A DNA stretch of 64,000 nt from Bugula neritina (Eukaryota > Bryozoa > Gymnolaemata > Cheilostomatida > Bugulidae), in assembly GCA_964035545.1 (NCBI GenBank), contig OZ037767.1, forward strand, positions 20,314,628-20,378,627. Direction: 5' to 3'. A model generated the notes under the pieces. That model saw only the letters and a program-made list of their open reading frames with translations. It was not told the origin of the DNA and ran no database searches. How positions within the stretch are numbered: position 1 is the stretch's first letter; each line of letters opens with the position of its first letter. Positions 9,952 to 21,909 of this stretch are shown here, in pieces. A program made the translations under genes and the position numbers.

Positions 9952-12900
9952 CTCAGTATAGCTGTCACAAATAATACTAAGTTCTTACAAGCCATTTCCT
10001 GTAACATATTCATTATTTGCCATTATTACAACATTATAGCTCCTATTGTTCACATTTTAAAACTATATTAATTAAAATTGTTGGGAAACTTAAAATTTTA
10101 TAGTATATGTGAAGAAACCTTTGCTTCATAACTTATTTGAGGCAGCACTAGAAACGAATTTGTAAATAATTACAGGAATTAAATTTTGAAATCAAGTCAT
10201 ACATTAAATTAAAAAATAACAGAAATAATCAATATATATTTGAACAATTATAAAAACAATTACAATAATGATTATTTAACAATAAATTGAGCGTCAAATT
10301 AAGAGTGAGTGTTATACTTGAGACTTGAGTCACTATTACTATATAATTATACTAATTATAGTTAATTCAAATCTAATACTTGTAGTTATACTTTTATAGT
10401 TTTACTCTAAGTCTTACTCGTATACTTTCACTTTTACAATAATACTAATAGTATAGTATTTTACTATTGCTATTACTATTAGTATAGGCATTATCATTAT
10501 GATTAGCATAAACTGAGAAAACCAAACATTAGGTTTATAAAGAAAATGTTGCTGTAACAGAGTCAATATTATTATTATTAGGTCAACTATTAAGCTTACT
10601 GAAAGTAAATAACTGTGACACATAATAAACATAGCTATAATAAACTAATGCTAATAGTAATATATTGTAATCTGCAATATAATCACTATTAACCATAATG
10701 ATAATGTAATGAAAATGTTAATACTTATAGTTGTACTATTACCAATACTGTAAAAGTAATTAATGAATAGTTTAGTGTTAATTCAACAATATAAATGTAA
10801 TCTTCTAATAGCAATTAGTATACAGTACATATAAATACAATTTACTAATTAGTAATTACTATTACTATTAGTATTACAGTATTACATTTAGTGATTTACT
10901 ATTACTATTACTATTAGTATTACCGTATTAGTATCATAGTTATACTCGTAGTTTTACAGTGTTTGTTTTACTTAAATTTGATAGCTAAGCCTAAGGCTAA
11001 TAGTAATACTCTATTAGTATTACTATTACAGTTACTATAACTATTACAATCGCCTATTAGTCTTGTCCTTGGGGCTTGCCGGCTTGGACTTGAGTGAAAA
11101 TTTAAATAAAATTTTTCTTTCAGTCTGAGTCTGTTACACTAACTGTAAGTTTAGAATCATCAATAATTAACTTTATTCAAAAAATATATCAGTCAATGTC
11201 ACTAAGTACAACAGTTTCAGTTAATTTTAACGTTTTACTAAATGTAATAATATAATATATATTTAGTAGTAGTAACAGTAACAGCAGCAACTAGAAAAAA
11301 TTAGGGTTTTACTGGAGGAAATAACTTAAACTGGACGTAATCCGGCAAAACAATATAAATGTGTGGCAAAGGTTCGTAATGCATATTTGCGGAAAAGGTT
11401 TTTACGTTCCAATTTCTATCGGCTCATATATATCAGTTTTTAGATGTTCTTTTTAGAGTATGATAGACGATATTAGGTAGCGAGCTGAGTAATTTATTTT
11501 GTAACTGAGAAGTCGAATTTCGATTCACTCAATTTGAATTTACTGAATAAAGTTAATCAGGGTTTACTGTTAACCTAAATTATTCACTTTCAGATTTTAT
11601 GAAAAATCAAGTTTAAATAAAATCAGTCAATGGCATAAATTGATTCATTTTCTATATTATTTTATTTTAATTCAGGTTATAATCAGTTTATAAAATAAAA
11701 ATAACTAAAACTTGGAGTTGGTCTTGAAGTTTCAGTTTGACTTGGCATTCACTGATTCAGCATTGGCTTACTTGCTTGCTTGCTTGACTTACTTGAAGAT
11801 GCAATCACGTTAGACCACTCAATTAGTGTAAACGACGTGCCTCGTTTGGTGAACAGAATTATTAAATGTAGTTAATACTTTTATCACCAAAGTCCTAAAC
11901 AGAACTGCACCTATGAAGAGCAAGATCACATAGGTGCAGTTCTGTTTAGGACTTTGGTGTCAGTACCGAGCTTTAGGCTTATGAGGCCTGTCTGTGAGCA
12001 GCATTTGGTGTTATTTTCATATCAATAAATTGAATATAATCATGATCGTAATGATAACCATAATTATATTAATCACTTTGACTTTAAATCAACAATAATG
12101 ATAAATTAATATTGGTTTTTATTGAAAACAAATCTGCTAATGCTATTGACTCTGCTATTCAATTTTTTAGATCAGTATGACTATGAGCATCACTATGAAT
12201 AACACAGTGTGGTATCCCGGTATGAGCCTCCACTTGAGAGCATTAGTTAATTTATTAAGATAGCTTAAGTTCTCTAGTTTTATTTTTAAATTTTGTTTTG
12301 GGGCACGGGTTGAAATTCTTGCGAGACCACAACTTTTTTTACTCCATTTTTATTTTCAATCACAGACTTTTCTCAAGTTCTTCATTACTACACCTACATG
12401 GGTATTACCATCAGTCAGTATCAGTATGAGATGATCATGATTGTCATTGTGAGCATGCTTATTACTATGATAATGATAGTGATACTGATAGTCATAGTGA
12501 CTAATCTAACTATTGCGAGTATGATGGTCAGTATTAGAAGGATAGTAAAGCTGAATATCAATATGAATATAAGCAACTGTAAGTGTAGTACTTATGATGA
12601 TGCTGCTAGAAATAGTATCAGTGTGATGATTATTATTATGATTCGAATTAGTATGATTATGATTTATACCTAATGAGAGTTAGTCTTATAGTTATCGTCA
12701 ATCTATTAGCATGTGGTACTAAATTTATTTTATTTCTTGCTATAAAATTAAATTCTGAAAGTGAAAGCTAAATTAACTAATTGATCAGCTTTGAACTTTC
12801 AGACTCCATTTAACTTGTAAATTTTAATTTATTGTGAAGTCAATGTTGGTAGCAAGTTGACTTTGGTCAAATAATTTTAAGCACTTTACTCAGCTCTGCT

Positions 12901-13034
12901 TTTAGTGTTTTGTTTTTTATTAGTTTGACTTTATTTCAGTTTGGATTTGATTTTAAGGTTTACTATACTTCAGCTCAAGTGCTGAAGTTTATCTCGTTAA
13001 CCAACTTGAAGTTGAACTTGAAGCCACACTTAAG
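9952..13034. other. repeat-rich intergenic region
   Basis: This region of about 3 kb is very AT-rich and carries many imperfect TACTAT / TATTAG trinucleotide-type runs (roughly 10320-11060 and 12380-12680). Open frames across it are low-complexity Ile/Met/Ser products and are not credible. One perfect hairpin is listed separately. The right end should hold the ZCCHC10 promoter and 5' UTR; no clear core motif was seen. Confidence 0.6.
11885..11959. repeat. perfect 31-bp inverted repeat with 13-nt loop
   Basis: The arm CACCAAAGTCCTAAACAGAA continues CTGCACCTATG. After the 13-nt loop at 11916-11928 it is repeated without mismatch as its reverse complement, ending at 11959. Both arms are exactly 31 nt, and pairing stops just outside them. 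It could be a recent foldback insertion, a palindromic mobile element remnant, or a source of hairpin RNA. Confidence 0.9.
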
Positions 13035-15065
13035 ATGTCACTGAGGCCAAAGATGCTAGCGTCTAGGTAAGCATAAAATCAATCTATAATTGTTGTTACA
13101 TGCTAAAGACTCAAGAATTTGAATTGGAAATTTAATATCCTTGTGTTCAATATTTAAATGTTTCAAATAATTTTATTGGAAACAAAAATTGCCATTGAAA
13201 AACCAACTTTTTATAATGAGGTTGTAAAAGAATTGTCCATTCGTTTAATGCGATTTCTTTGTTGGTGTTTATGAGAGAATACTTATTAGTATGAACATTC
13301 ATATGTGTCAACGCCATTGTATAAGCGCATGTGTTTATAAGCACTCGTCTTGTGTGAAAACATGTGTAAGAACTCACTTGTCCTGTCAGTATGAAGACGA
13401 GCGCCACTGTGCAGTGCCAGAAATGCCAAGAGAAAGGTCACTGGACGTACGAATGCAAGAATGAGAGGAAGTACTTATACAGACCTTCACGCACCAAAGA
13501 AATGGAGAAAAATCTCAAACGGAAGCAGTTGCAGAAAGTGATGGATGCAAAGTGAGTGTTTTATTTGTTACCTGCCACTATACCTTGGTTTTAGTGGAAT
13601 AATGAAATATATTTAGAGTTGGAAAGTATATCCTCTTTTAATTCTTGAGGTAAAAAGTTGGGTTCTATAGCAGATAAATTGTCTTTCATATGAAATATCT
13701 CTATTTATTTTACTCTGATTTGTTGCAGGAAACAAAAACATTCTAGTAAAGATTCTCAAAAGAAGAGAAAGCGTAAAAGGTTTGTACTGTAACTGCCATA
13801 CAAATTATAGAGTACATAGAGTAGTGCTGGTAGTCTGTCTAGATTGGGTTTGGATTTGTTTTTCTATGCGCTGTATCTTGTTAATTGCTTCCTATTCGGG
13901 TTACAGTTGCAACAAATCTATAGTAGCTGTTGATGAGGGAACAGCTTGTGTCCCTCTCACCTGGTTACCTGACTCTCTCGGTGCCTGTAGACAGCTCAGC
14001 TGATGATGATATTGACAATGTTCCCCTTAAGTATTTTATTATTCAAGGAAAAATTACACAAAGCTACATGCCTCTCCCTTCTCTCTATGTAACTCCCCTC
14101 CAGCTATGTGACCCCCTCCCCATCCAGCTGCAAGGCTCTCAACTACATTATATGCTGCATGCTATCTCTTGGTTACTGATAAACATTTATCTGCTGAAAG
14201 ATCTGATCAACATGTTGCAGTCTTGAAGACATTATTTCTATTGGTTTCTGTGATTAGTTAATATCATGTAATTGGACAGACAGACAGTATAATGCTGAGT
14301 TCTTAAAACATTCCAGTCTCAGTTTGACAAATATAGGGATAAGTTTTTTTCCAAGCTTAAAATTGTATTGTCTAGCCCCGGCCTTAGTGGTATGAGTTTT
14401 GTGTTTTGTAGCCATTTAAAATATTAGTCTATACAGGTAATGGGTGTTGAATTTTCTTCATATACTCGAAACTACATTGAAATATAAATAGAAAAGCCTA
14501 TTACTATGGGAAACTGCTGATTGTTTACTCTGAATGTTCATATAAACACTTCATCAAATAACTTGCTAGCATCGTAAAATATGGCAGCTTTATTGTTATT
14601 CTCTATTTTAGTTGAAATTTCATGTTCTGGTTTCGGCCAAAGAAGACAACTCCCAATATGTTGGGACTAGTTTCCATAAAGTCTACAATAGTGCCCTTAT
14701 TAGCCAACAGCTTTATACTTGCTCATTCGGTTTTCAAGTCAATTCGAAGTTTGCAGAGCTACACTGTCACTATCTGACTGTGTATTCATTTAATTCAACT
14801 TCTAAGGCGTTGTCTTATTTCATTGTTCTAAAAGTTTTGTTTGTGGTCCCCACACAGTAGAAATGTCTCATAAAACTTGAAATTATTTAGGAGGTCCTCT
14901 TCAAGTAGCAGCAGCAGCAGCTCTTCAAGTAGTTCTTCAAGTCAGTCAGACTCCGGTGACTCTAGCAGCTCCTCTGACTCAAGTAGTGCTGGCTCTTCCT
15001 CAAGTACTGACTCGAGTAGTTCAAGTAGTGAAGATGAAAGTCCCAAGAAGAAGCGCAAGAGATAG
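13035..15065 (+). CDS. ZCCHC10: zinc finger CCHC domain-containing protein 10
   Basis: A small, probably nuclear protein of 139 residues from four exons: 13035-13066, 13390-13551, 13729-13779 and 14891-15065 (stop TAG); all junctions agree in phase 2. A CCHC zinc knuckle occupies residues 20-33 ([15 protein letters not shown]-x2-C-x4-H-x4-C). It is followed by the family signature [12 protein letters not shown], a Lys/Arg-rich linker, a long Ser-rich tract with scattered Asp and Glu, and a basic end KKKRKR. This order is the same as in human ZCCHC10. The knuckle suggests single-stranded nucleic-acid binding, but the molecular role of the family is poorly known. A later Met at residue 12 could also serve as start. 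An AATAAA lies 185 nt after the stop. Confidence 0.9.
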
Positions 15066-15249
15066 AGACCTCTACTCAATATTATTGTACATATTCAGCC
15101 TGCATGGACACTTTCTCAGTCTTATTTATTGTTTAATACAATTTCACTTGAATGCCCACAACATGCACTACTCTATGTCATACGATCTTAAGACATTTTG
15201 TATCATAACTATTTGTTAAATTGTTTTATTGGAAAAACTGATTTTTATT

Positions 15250-15255
15250 AATAAA
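15250..15255 (+). terminator. polyadenylation signal of ZCCHC10
   Basis: AATAAA in TTATTAATAAAATG, 185 nt downstream of the stop codon at 15063-15065. Confidence 0.6.
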
Positions 15256-16015
15256 ATGTTTTAAATATGCAAATGATTTTTGTGTTAACCAAATCTTATG
15301 TTGTATTAAAGAAATTAAACTAACAACTAGTTTTATATTGAGACGCAGGTTGAAGTTGGTGATAGTCAACTAATTTGTAGCACAGCTGCTACTGTTTGTA
15401 AGCCTTTAAATTTCTCAACAAAATATATTGAGCCAATGCATTGAATATTTACAGTATAAAAATATTTTCACGTCCGCTTGAGGTTAAAAAGCTCTTAACT
15501 TCAACCATTTATATATGAAATACACTTATTACATTAAAGAAAATAATTCCTAAGTATATCTGTAAAGATAGTGCATAAAAAACAATAGTTGTCCACATTG
15601 CTCTAAGTAAGCTAGATTCAAAACAAAATTATTATATTATATTTATTTTGAGTGCATAGAAATATTATATATATACTCAGTATGTGTGTAGTATATCAAA
15701 TTTACCTCCAAAGTGAAACTAATAAATTCACTTCTACAGCTGAACTGAAGTTACCTATGGATTTCTTTTATAGTTACAGAGACTTTATTCTAGAAAATTA
15801 TAATTATAGAACGTTAATTATTTTTATAGAAATCACCAGCTGGTTTGTGAGCATATATTCTATATTAGGTACAGAAATATTAGTAAAATATATCATTTCA
15901 GTGACTGTGAACTGCAGCTGCTATAAGAACAGTGTAAAGCAATAGAAAATTTAGCAACAGTAGTGGAGACGCCATACAATATTTGCTCCAACAGTGACAT
16001 ATTTTTGAGAAACTG
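15256..16015. other. intergenic, no gene recognised
   Basis: AT-rich sequence between ZCCHC10 and the first sushi gene, where the two genes converge. A short open frame at 15652-15945 shows no family similarity and skewed AT-driven composition. Confidence 0.5.
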
Positions 16016-17599
16016 TCAGACAAAAGTTGCTTCTATGTCTTTTACCACGTCTACTTTTTTGCGATTAGAATGTTTCACCAACTTGCTGTTAGTTGTCGCT
16101 GGAACTGGTTGGCGAATGGCCTGCTGTTGAGGTGGCTCATCTCTCAGGCTAGCAGCAAAGTTTTCCAGAGAATGTATTCGCTTAGTCTTGCGCCCGAAAG
16201 TCCAATTAGTATTGTTGTCGTAGCTGCCGTCATTACCACTTTGTTTAGTGTCAGTGTCTATGATGTCATTAAATATCGGAGTATTATTGAACGTGACTGT
16301 GTGGCCACTGGACCCACTATGTCTCTGCTCCTGTTCGGGCTCGTCTGGTATGTGATTGAGACTGGTAACAAAGTTATGAGAAGTTATCTCACTGGTTTTA
16401 TCCTTAAATAGGCTCATCCCGCTAGCCGGTATCAGATATGAGTCCACTTTAGGGAGAGAAGGTTTCTCTTTGCTCCTCTCTATTGGTGGGCTCTGCGGTG
16501 GGTGGTCCCTGTGGGTGGCCCGTGTTGGTAGCTCAGGTAGTGGTTTATTAACAGAAGAAAAGGAGTACAGCCTTGATCTGAACCCTGGTGGCGGAAGGCT
16601 GTTAAAGTTCGCCATATCATCAAAAGAATTTCTATTTGGGGTTTCAATGTCAAATGCTATTGAGTTTTTTCTTAACTGCTTATGACTTGGCAATCGTTTG
16701 GGGAGTGATTTTGAGTTATAGGGCTTTATCAGCGTGTTGTGGTTGGAAGGAATGGGAAATAGTTGTGTGGTGGAGGTTGAAGGTAAGCTCTTACTTACTT
16801 TTTTGACTCGGTTCTCTCTTGCATACAGAACGCTTAGAATAAGGATTATCAACAATAATGGTAGGCCAACAGCTGCTCCTATTACTAGAAATAAAACACT
16901 TTGTGTGAATAGGTTGAAACATTTTTATCCCATTGACCAATTAAAACAACAAATATTATGCATTATATTTGACATAAATACAACAATTTCCACTCTTATA
17001 TGATTATCTATACTATGTTGTTATGACCATAATGATGTCATCTGAACTTACAAATTTCTTTCTGAATATAGCAATCGGGAAAATCTGAGATCTTGTTGCC
17101 AAGTTCGGTCCACAAAAGTGACCCATCAGTTTTTATTGCACAGGAAACTGACCCATTCTTAGAGCCATCTTCTCTAACATAACCAGCTCTGCATTTAAAA
17201 GTGTAGATCAGCTCGTCGTTGTGACCAACGTGAGAAAGCTGGTACCGAGAATTTCTAGCTGTCGGCAAGTAGCACAGCTCACCTGGAAGTCACGAGTACA
17301 CCATATTGAATTACAGTACACAATGGGTCAAAGTGGTTTTCTTAAGTTACCATATTATACAGATAATAATCTAAGTACCTTATTATAAGCCAAACACATG
17401 CATCATCTAAATCTTGCATAAGAAACAAAAAATAAAACATTAAATTTTAAATAATCTGATACTAGGATAAGCACAACACTGAAGAATACTCACGACAAAA
17501 TCGTGGTCAGTGTAAATAAAGTAAATGTATTCTACCTTCTATTTTGTTGGTGAAATCTGCGCCTGTTGTTGAATTGTTTGAGACTTCACTGGTAGACAT
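16016..17599 (-). CDS. single-sushi-module transmembrane protein, paralogue A
   Basis: Three exons in phase 1 (17599-17536, 17282-17052, 16884-16016, stop TGA) give 387 residues. The short N-terminus (MSTSEVSNNSTTG) has no hydrophobic signal peptide. Exon 2 encodes one complement-control (CCP/sushi) module with four cysteines in the contexts ELCYLP, FKCRAGY, VSCAIK and PDCYIQ. Exon 3 starts with a membrane helix (GAAVGLPLLLIILILSVLY), followed by a basic stop-transfer and about 265 residues of Ser/Pro-rich cytoplasmic tail with PPP and PLPELP motifs that could bind SH3 domains. The absence of a signal peptide implies a reverse signal-anchor (type III) topology, or an upstream exon that I missed. 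The next gene upstream, 18952-20666, has the same exon design. The function is unknown. Confidence 0.75.
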
Positions 17600-18951
17600 T
17601 TTGATAGTCAGTAGAAATCTATTGCTATCATTTTTAAAATAGATTCACCTGTCTAACAGTTTGAGTGCCAATGGCTAGCTCTGAGCTCTATAATGAGGTT
17701 TTGCTAGTGAATGATTTACTTGTTGAGAGTAAATTTCATAGTCTCCCCGAATGCTATTGGCTAACGAGCACTATTCATGAACACAACCTGTGTCAACACC
17801 AAGAAGGAAGTTAAGGTGCTTAACGTGATTATATAACTATAGTAAATTCAGTAGCTTAGACCTGATTCACTCTCATTCAGAGTTTGAATAAAAAGTTCGA
17901 TTTGAATGCACGTCTTACCTATTAACCATTGTCATGTTTAAAAACTAGTGAGTTTGATTATTGGACCATACTAAAAGGCCTGATTTGTGTAAACATGTAT
18001 TATTATGCTCCTCAATAGGAATAATTTTATAGTTAGAACTCAATTTGACCTACTAAAGTATAGTAACTGCACTAATTACGGATGTAACTACATTTGTAGC
18101 TTGAAACAGAAATGTTGTCTGAACATATACACCTGTGAATACATATTAAACCATTCTTGTGTTAAAGGTATAATGTTGACGTATATTCATGAGTTATTTA
18201 TGAAAGTGGAGACATATTACTGCAAGTTTGTAGCGCACGTTTATAAGCCAAATGGACTTATCGGATGTATTTTAGCTGAGCCTAGCAATAGCCAGTAGCA
18301 CATAAGCTAAAGAGAATGGTAGTGCTATTGTGTTATTATAGAACATGTCAAGGTCAATCAGCAGCAACTACATGCTGACCACATGTTGATAAGTGACATG
18401 GTACTCTACGTGTTCTACCTGATACAAGCACAATTTGTTTTGTATTTTTATTTTTAATAAAATAAGAATATTAAGGACAAGATTTGAAGGCATATCAAAC
18501 TAATACTCTTTATTTACAGGTTGCTTAGATATGACTTCACATAAATATCAACAGTTAAAAATAGCGCAAATATTATATTAAACACTAGCTGTCTCAATAT
18601 ACGATATTTTGTTCAAGATTTATATATCAAAACATTAAAGCATTATAGAGATGCCCAGCCTTTCATAAATGCTTCATAGCTTTATGCACAGGATCACCAG
18701 CTTTGTCAAAAAACTTTCTTATTCTCATTTATGAGGCAATGTAACTATGTTTGTGTGATAAAAGCGCCCATATACTTGGTTATAGAATTATTTTGTTAAG
18801 TATATTGTTACATACACTACATCTCAGCCAGATACAAGCAGCTCAGCATTAGATTGGATATTTTTGTTAAAAACCGAAGGCTATATTGAAGTGGTTTGAG
18901 AAGCTTCCAGTTTCAAGAATTGCTAAATTTTTGCTGTTTCCCATGGAATTG
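17600..18951. other. intergenic between the two sushi genes
   Basis: No exon was recognised. It should contain the promoter of paralogue A and the 3' UTR of paralogue B. A 97-codon plus-strand frame at 18005-18298 is cysteine-containing, but has no signal peptide, splice context or similarity that I can see. Confidence 0.5.
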
Positions 18952-19461
18952 CTAGCTGAACTTTGACCTCTGAGCTCTTGGTAGCCTTTCATTTTTACTT
19001 TGTTGGTGTAGAGGATCTGGCAGTGAGGACTGTACTTTTGGTGCATATGTTGCGAGACCGCGCTGGGATCTGGTACTCTGTGGCGAGTGACCCGTGATGA
19101 TGATGTCCGGAGGTGGTAGCCTACCACCACTCTCGCTCTCAAACTCTTTTGTGTCAGCTGTAGAATACTCGTCTTCTCTATCTGGGTCAGAATACTTATG
19201 AGCTGAGGATATGGAGCTGATCTGATTGGCTAAGAGTTGAGACTCTCTGGTGTACCTCAGCACGCTCTCATTGCTTACTGACCCTCGAGACCTGTGAGGG
19301 AACTCTTTCTCGTGTTGTCTGTTTTTGCGTCTCAGTCTCAGGTATAGAATCAACATGATGATGGCGACTATAACCAGAGGTACTCCAACACCCAACCCTA
19401 TAACTACATGTGGAACAATAGTTAGTATTTCATTGTTAGTTAAGATCTCTCTATCTATCTG

Positions 19462-19497
<36 letters not shown>

Positions 19498-19583
19498 CCT
19501 ATCTTTCTTTCTGTCTATCTATCTATCTATCTATCTTTCTATCTATCTATATCTATCTATCTATCTATCTATCTACCTATTTG

Positions 19584-19622
<39 letters not shown>

Positions 19623-20666
19623 GTCTATCTATCTATCTATCTATTTATCTATCCATCTATCTATCTATTTATTTATCTGTCTAACTATCTGTCTAACTAT
19701 CTAACTATCTATCTATCTAACTATCTATCTATCTATCTATAACCACCTATATATTTCTCTTAGCCATTAGGCTAAGTAGTTTTGTTATATTTAGCATGAC
19801 AAAGAGCTTTTTTAATAGTAAAAAATTATGGCACTGTACCTAGAAGTGCACTGAGCTCTACCATTTATAACGGCAAAGTTATTGATCTCTTTACTCACTG
19901 ATTTCTTGCATAAAAGTGCATTCTGGGAGATCTTCTTCAAACTGAATCTTGCCATTGACTTCAAAGCAAACCAGCCGCCCTTTGTCTGATCCGATTCTGT
20001 TGGTGAACCCAGGCAGGCACTCGTATCCCAGCAGATGTCTACCTGGTTCAATATCGTATATGTCTCTAATCTTCCCATTCTTCAGTGTGTACTCTGAGCA
20101 GTATTCACCAAACCTAATATCTGTCACTATGAAAAGAGCTAATAAAATTACACTCACGAGCAACAATATTAATGACAAGTTTTTTGCAAAGAGTTTGGAA
20201 CATACACATAGAAACAGTACTCTACTGAACTTAGGATAACAAGCAGTTGCCTTCTCCTAATCCAGAGCTCAACATATGCTCTACCAAACAGACTTTCATA
20301 TCATCTTAAAGCGTTACAGTCCACATAACACTGATTGTATATATAATATTTTTTAAATTACTGTAGAGATAATAATCTATGTGGTAGTATTCTAATAGGC
20401 TATGCAGAGCTTAGGAATGAGTTGAATACAACGGTGACTAATATCTTCGACGTAGTATAACATATATAATAAAATTATGCTCTCAGCTATCATTTTAATT
20501 TCTACTACACAATATAATAGCTGTTCTAATCAACAAGAGACAGAAATGTGTTATGAGTAAACTTAAATGGAAACGCTAGGGTACTTTATACTACAAATTA
20601 ACTTATAGCTCTTAATTCCTTTTGTTAATACTTACCAATTTCGATTTCTGTTTTAGTGGACTGCAT
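18952..20666 (-). CDS. single-sushi-module transmembrane protein, paralogue B
   Basis: Three exons (20666-20636, 20126-19899, 19403-18952, stop TAG) give 236 residues. All introns are in phase 1, exactly as in the downstream paralogue. The ten-codon first exon ([10 protein letters not shown]) carries no signal peptide. Exon 2 encodes a CCP module with cysteines in EYCSEY, YECLPGF, LVCFEV and PECTFM. Exon 3 opens with the membrane helix ([19 protein letters not shown]), then a basic cluster (RLRRKNR) and a Ser-rich tail containing RLPPPD. Shared architecture, phases and adjacency indicate a tandem duplication with much divergence and a shorter tail. The intron before exon 3 contains a long CTAT microsatellite. 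The function is unknown. Confidence 0.75.
19443..19740. repeat. (CTAT)n microsatellite in sushi paralogue B intron
   Basis: About 300 bp of CTAT tetranucleotides with scattered CTGT, CTTT and CTAA variants, in the intron between 19404 and 19898. Confidence 0.95.
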
Positions 20667-21909
20667 AGTTTTATTTACACGGATGTAAAACTCAAAGCAC
20701 TATCAGATATTGACTCTAATGTTGATATATTGCGGGTTTTTACTTAGGTCTTTTTGTAGCAGCTAGTGTACACAGTGTACAGTGTGCTGTGTCTAAACCT
20801 CTATGTATAGTGTAAGTCTTATTTGTGTAATCTGAATGACCTATTGTACAAACTTAGCTCAGTTCCTTTCATCAAACTAGTGAATAGTAAGACTCATTAC
20901 CATTGCCTTTCTCATCAGTAGATATTCAGTGAAAATTTACAACTACATTATGAATCTACAGATTGTCATACAAAGGAGTTGTGTCCCCTATAGCACTTGG
21001 CAAAACAATAATATAATTATATTTATAATTATATTTATAATTATATTCAAGTCTAACCTTTATGAAACAATTATATTTTGAAAGAAAATGATGCCGTGAC
21101 AATCACAAACCTTTCAAGTAAGCTCTAGTATACTTAAATAAAAGTACCGCCTTGGTAAATTGCTGCCACGTGTATCACTGATATAATACTCTTCGTTTAA
21201 AGATCTCCTATAAACAAAAGTATCAGTCAAGAATATACAAAACATGAGCTATAGAGATAAGGGTGGGCAACATAAACACACGGTGTGTGCAATCAACAAA
21301 GAAAGTACACTTCAAACTTTATGCTTGACTAACTTTATTTTTCATACTTGTACGACTATTGATTACCTTTTTGTAGATGTTCTGTTATATTCTAATACAT
21401 TATATCATTCTATTTTATATCATAATATTTTATATTTTATTTAATTGATAAACAATTTAATGGAATAGTAAGAATACAAAATATAGCTTATATTACTACA
21501 ATGAACATTTGAAGTTTGAAAAAAATTTATTTACTTTTGTTTACAAAACCTTAACTTAAATAACTTTGCTAGACGAACAGACCTCCAGTTGTAGAGAGTG
21601 CAATCTGTATATCACTCTGAGAGTTGTCCTCTCTCAGAAACATCATTGAGAGACAACTCCATTACTCAGCAAGTCACACAAGCATATAAAGTACTTATAT
21701 TTGTTGTATGTTAAAAGCACTTTACATAAATTATACTTGAATATAGAAATTTCTAACTTGAGTAACTTTGACAACATGCACCCCAGTTTTGGTTTACAAA
21801 TATTCTAAAGATAACATATAAAAATAAAAGTTTAAAAAATAACTCAATATAAACATAATATAACTATAGAGATGAACTTAGCATATTTTGCCTGCAGGTA
21901 ATTACAAAT
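20667..21909. other. intergenic between sushi paralogue B and R-Ras-like gene
   Basis: AT-rich. It probably contains the promoter of paralogue B and the 3' UTR of the GTPase. No coding similarity was seen. Confidence 0.5.

Noticed and set aside
12398-12673. 91-codon plus-strand frame rich in Ile and Met
   Set aside because: Arises from ATT/ATG-type low-complexity sequence.
15652-15945. 97-codon plus-strand frame
   Set aside because: AT-driven composition, no recognisable motif, and located between convergent genes.
18005-18298. 97-codon plus-strand frame with several cysteines
   Set aside because: No signal peptide, family motif or splice context; composition fits AT-rich intergenic DNA.
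19325-19684. Open frame of Leu-Ser-Ile-Tyr repeats
   Set aside because: Translation of a CTAT microsatellite on the antisense strand of a sushi gene.
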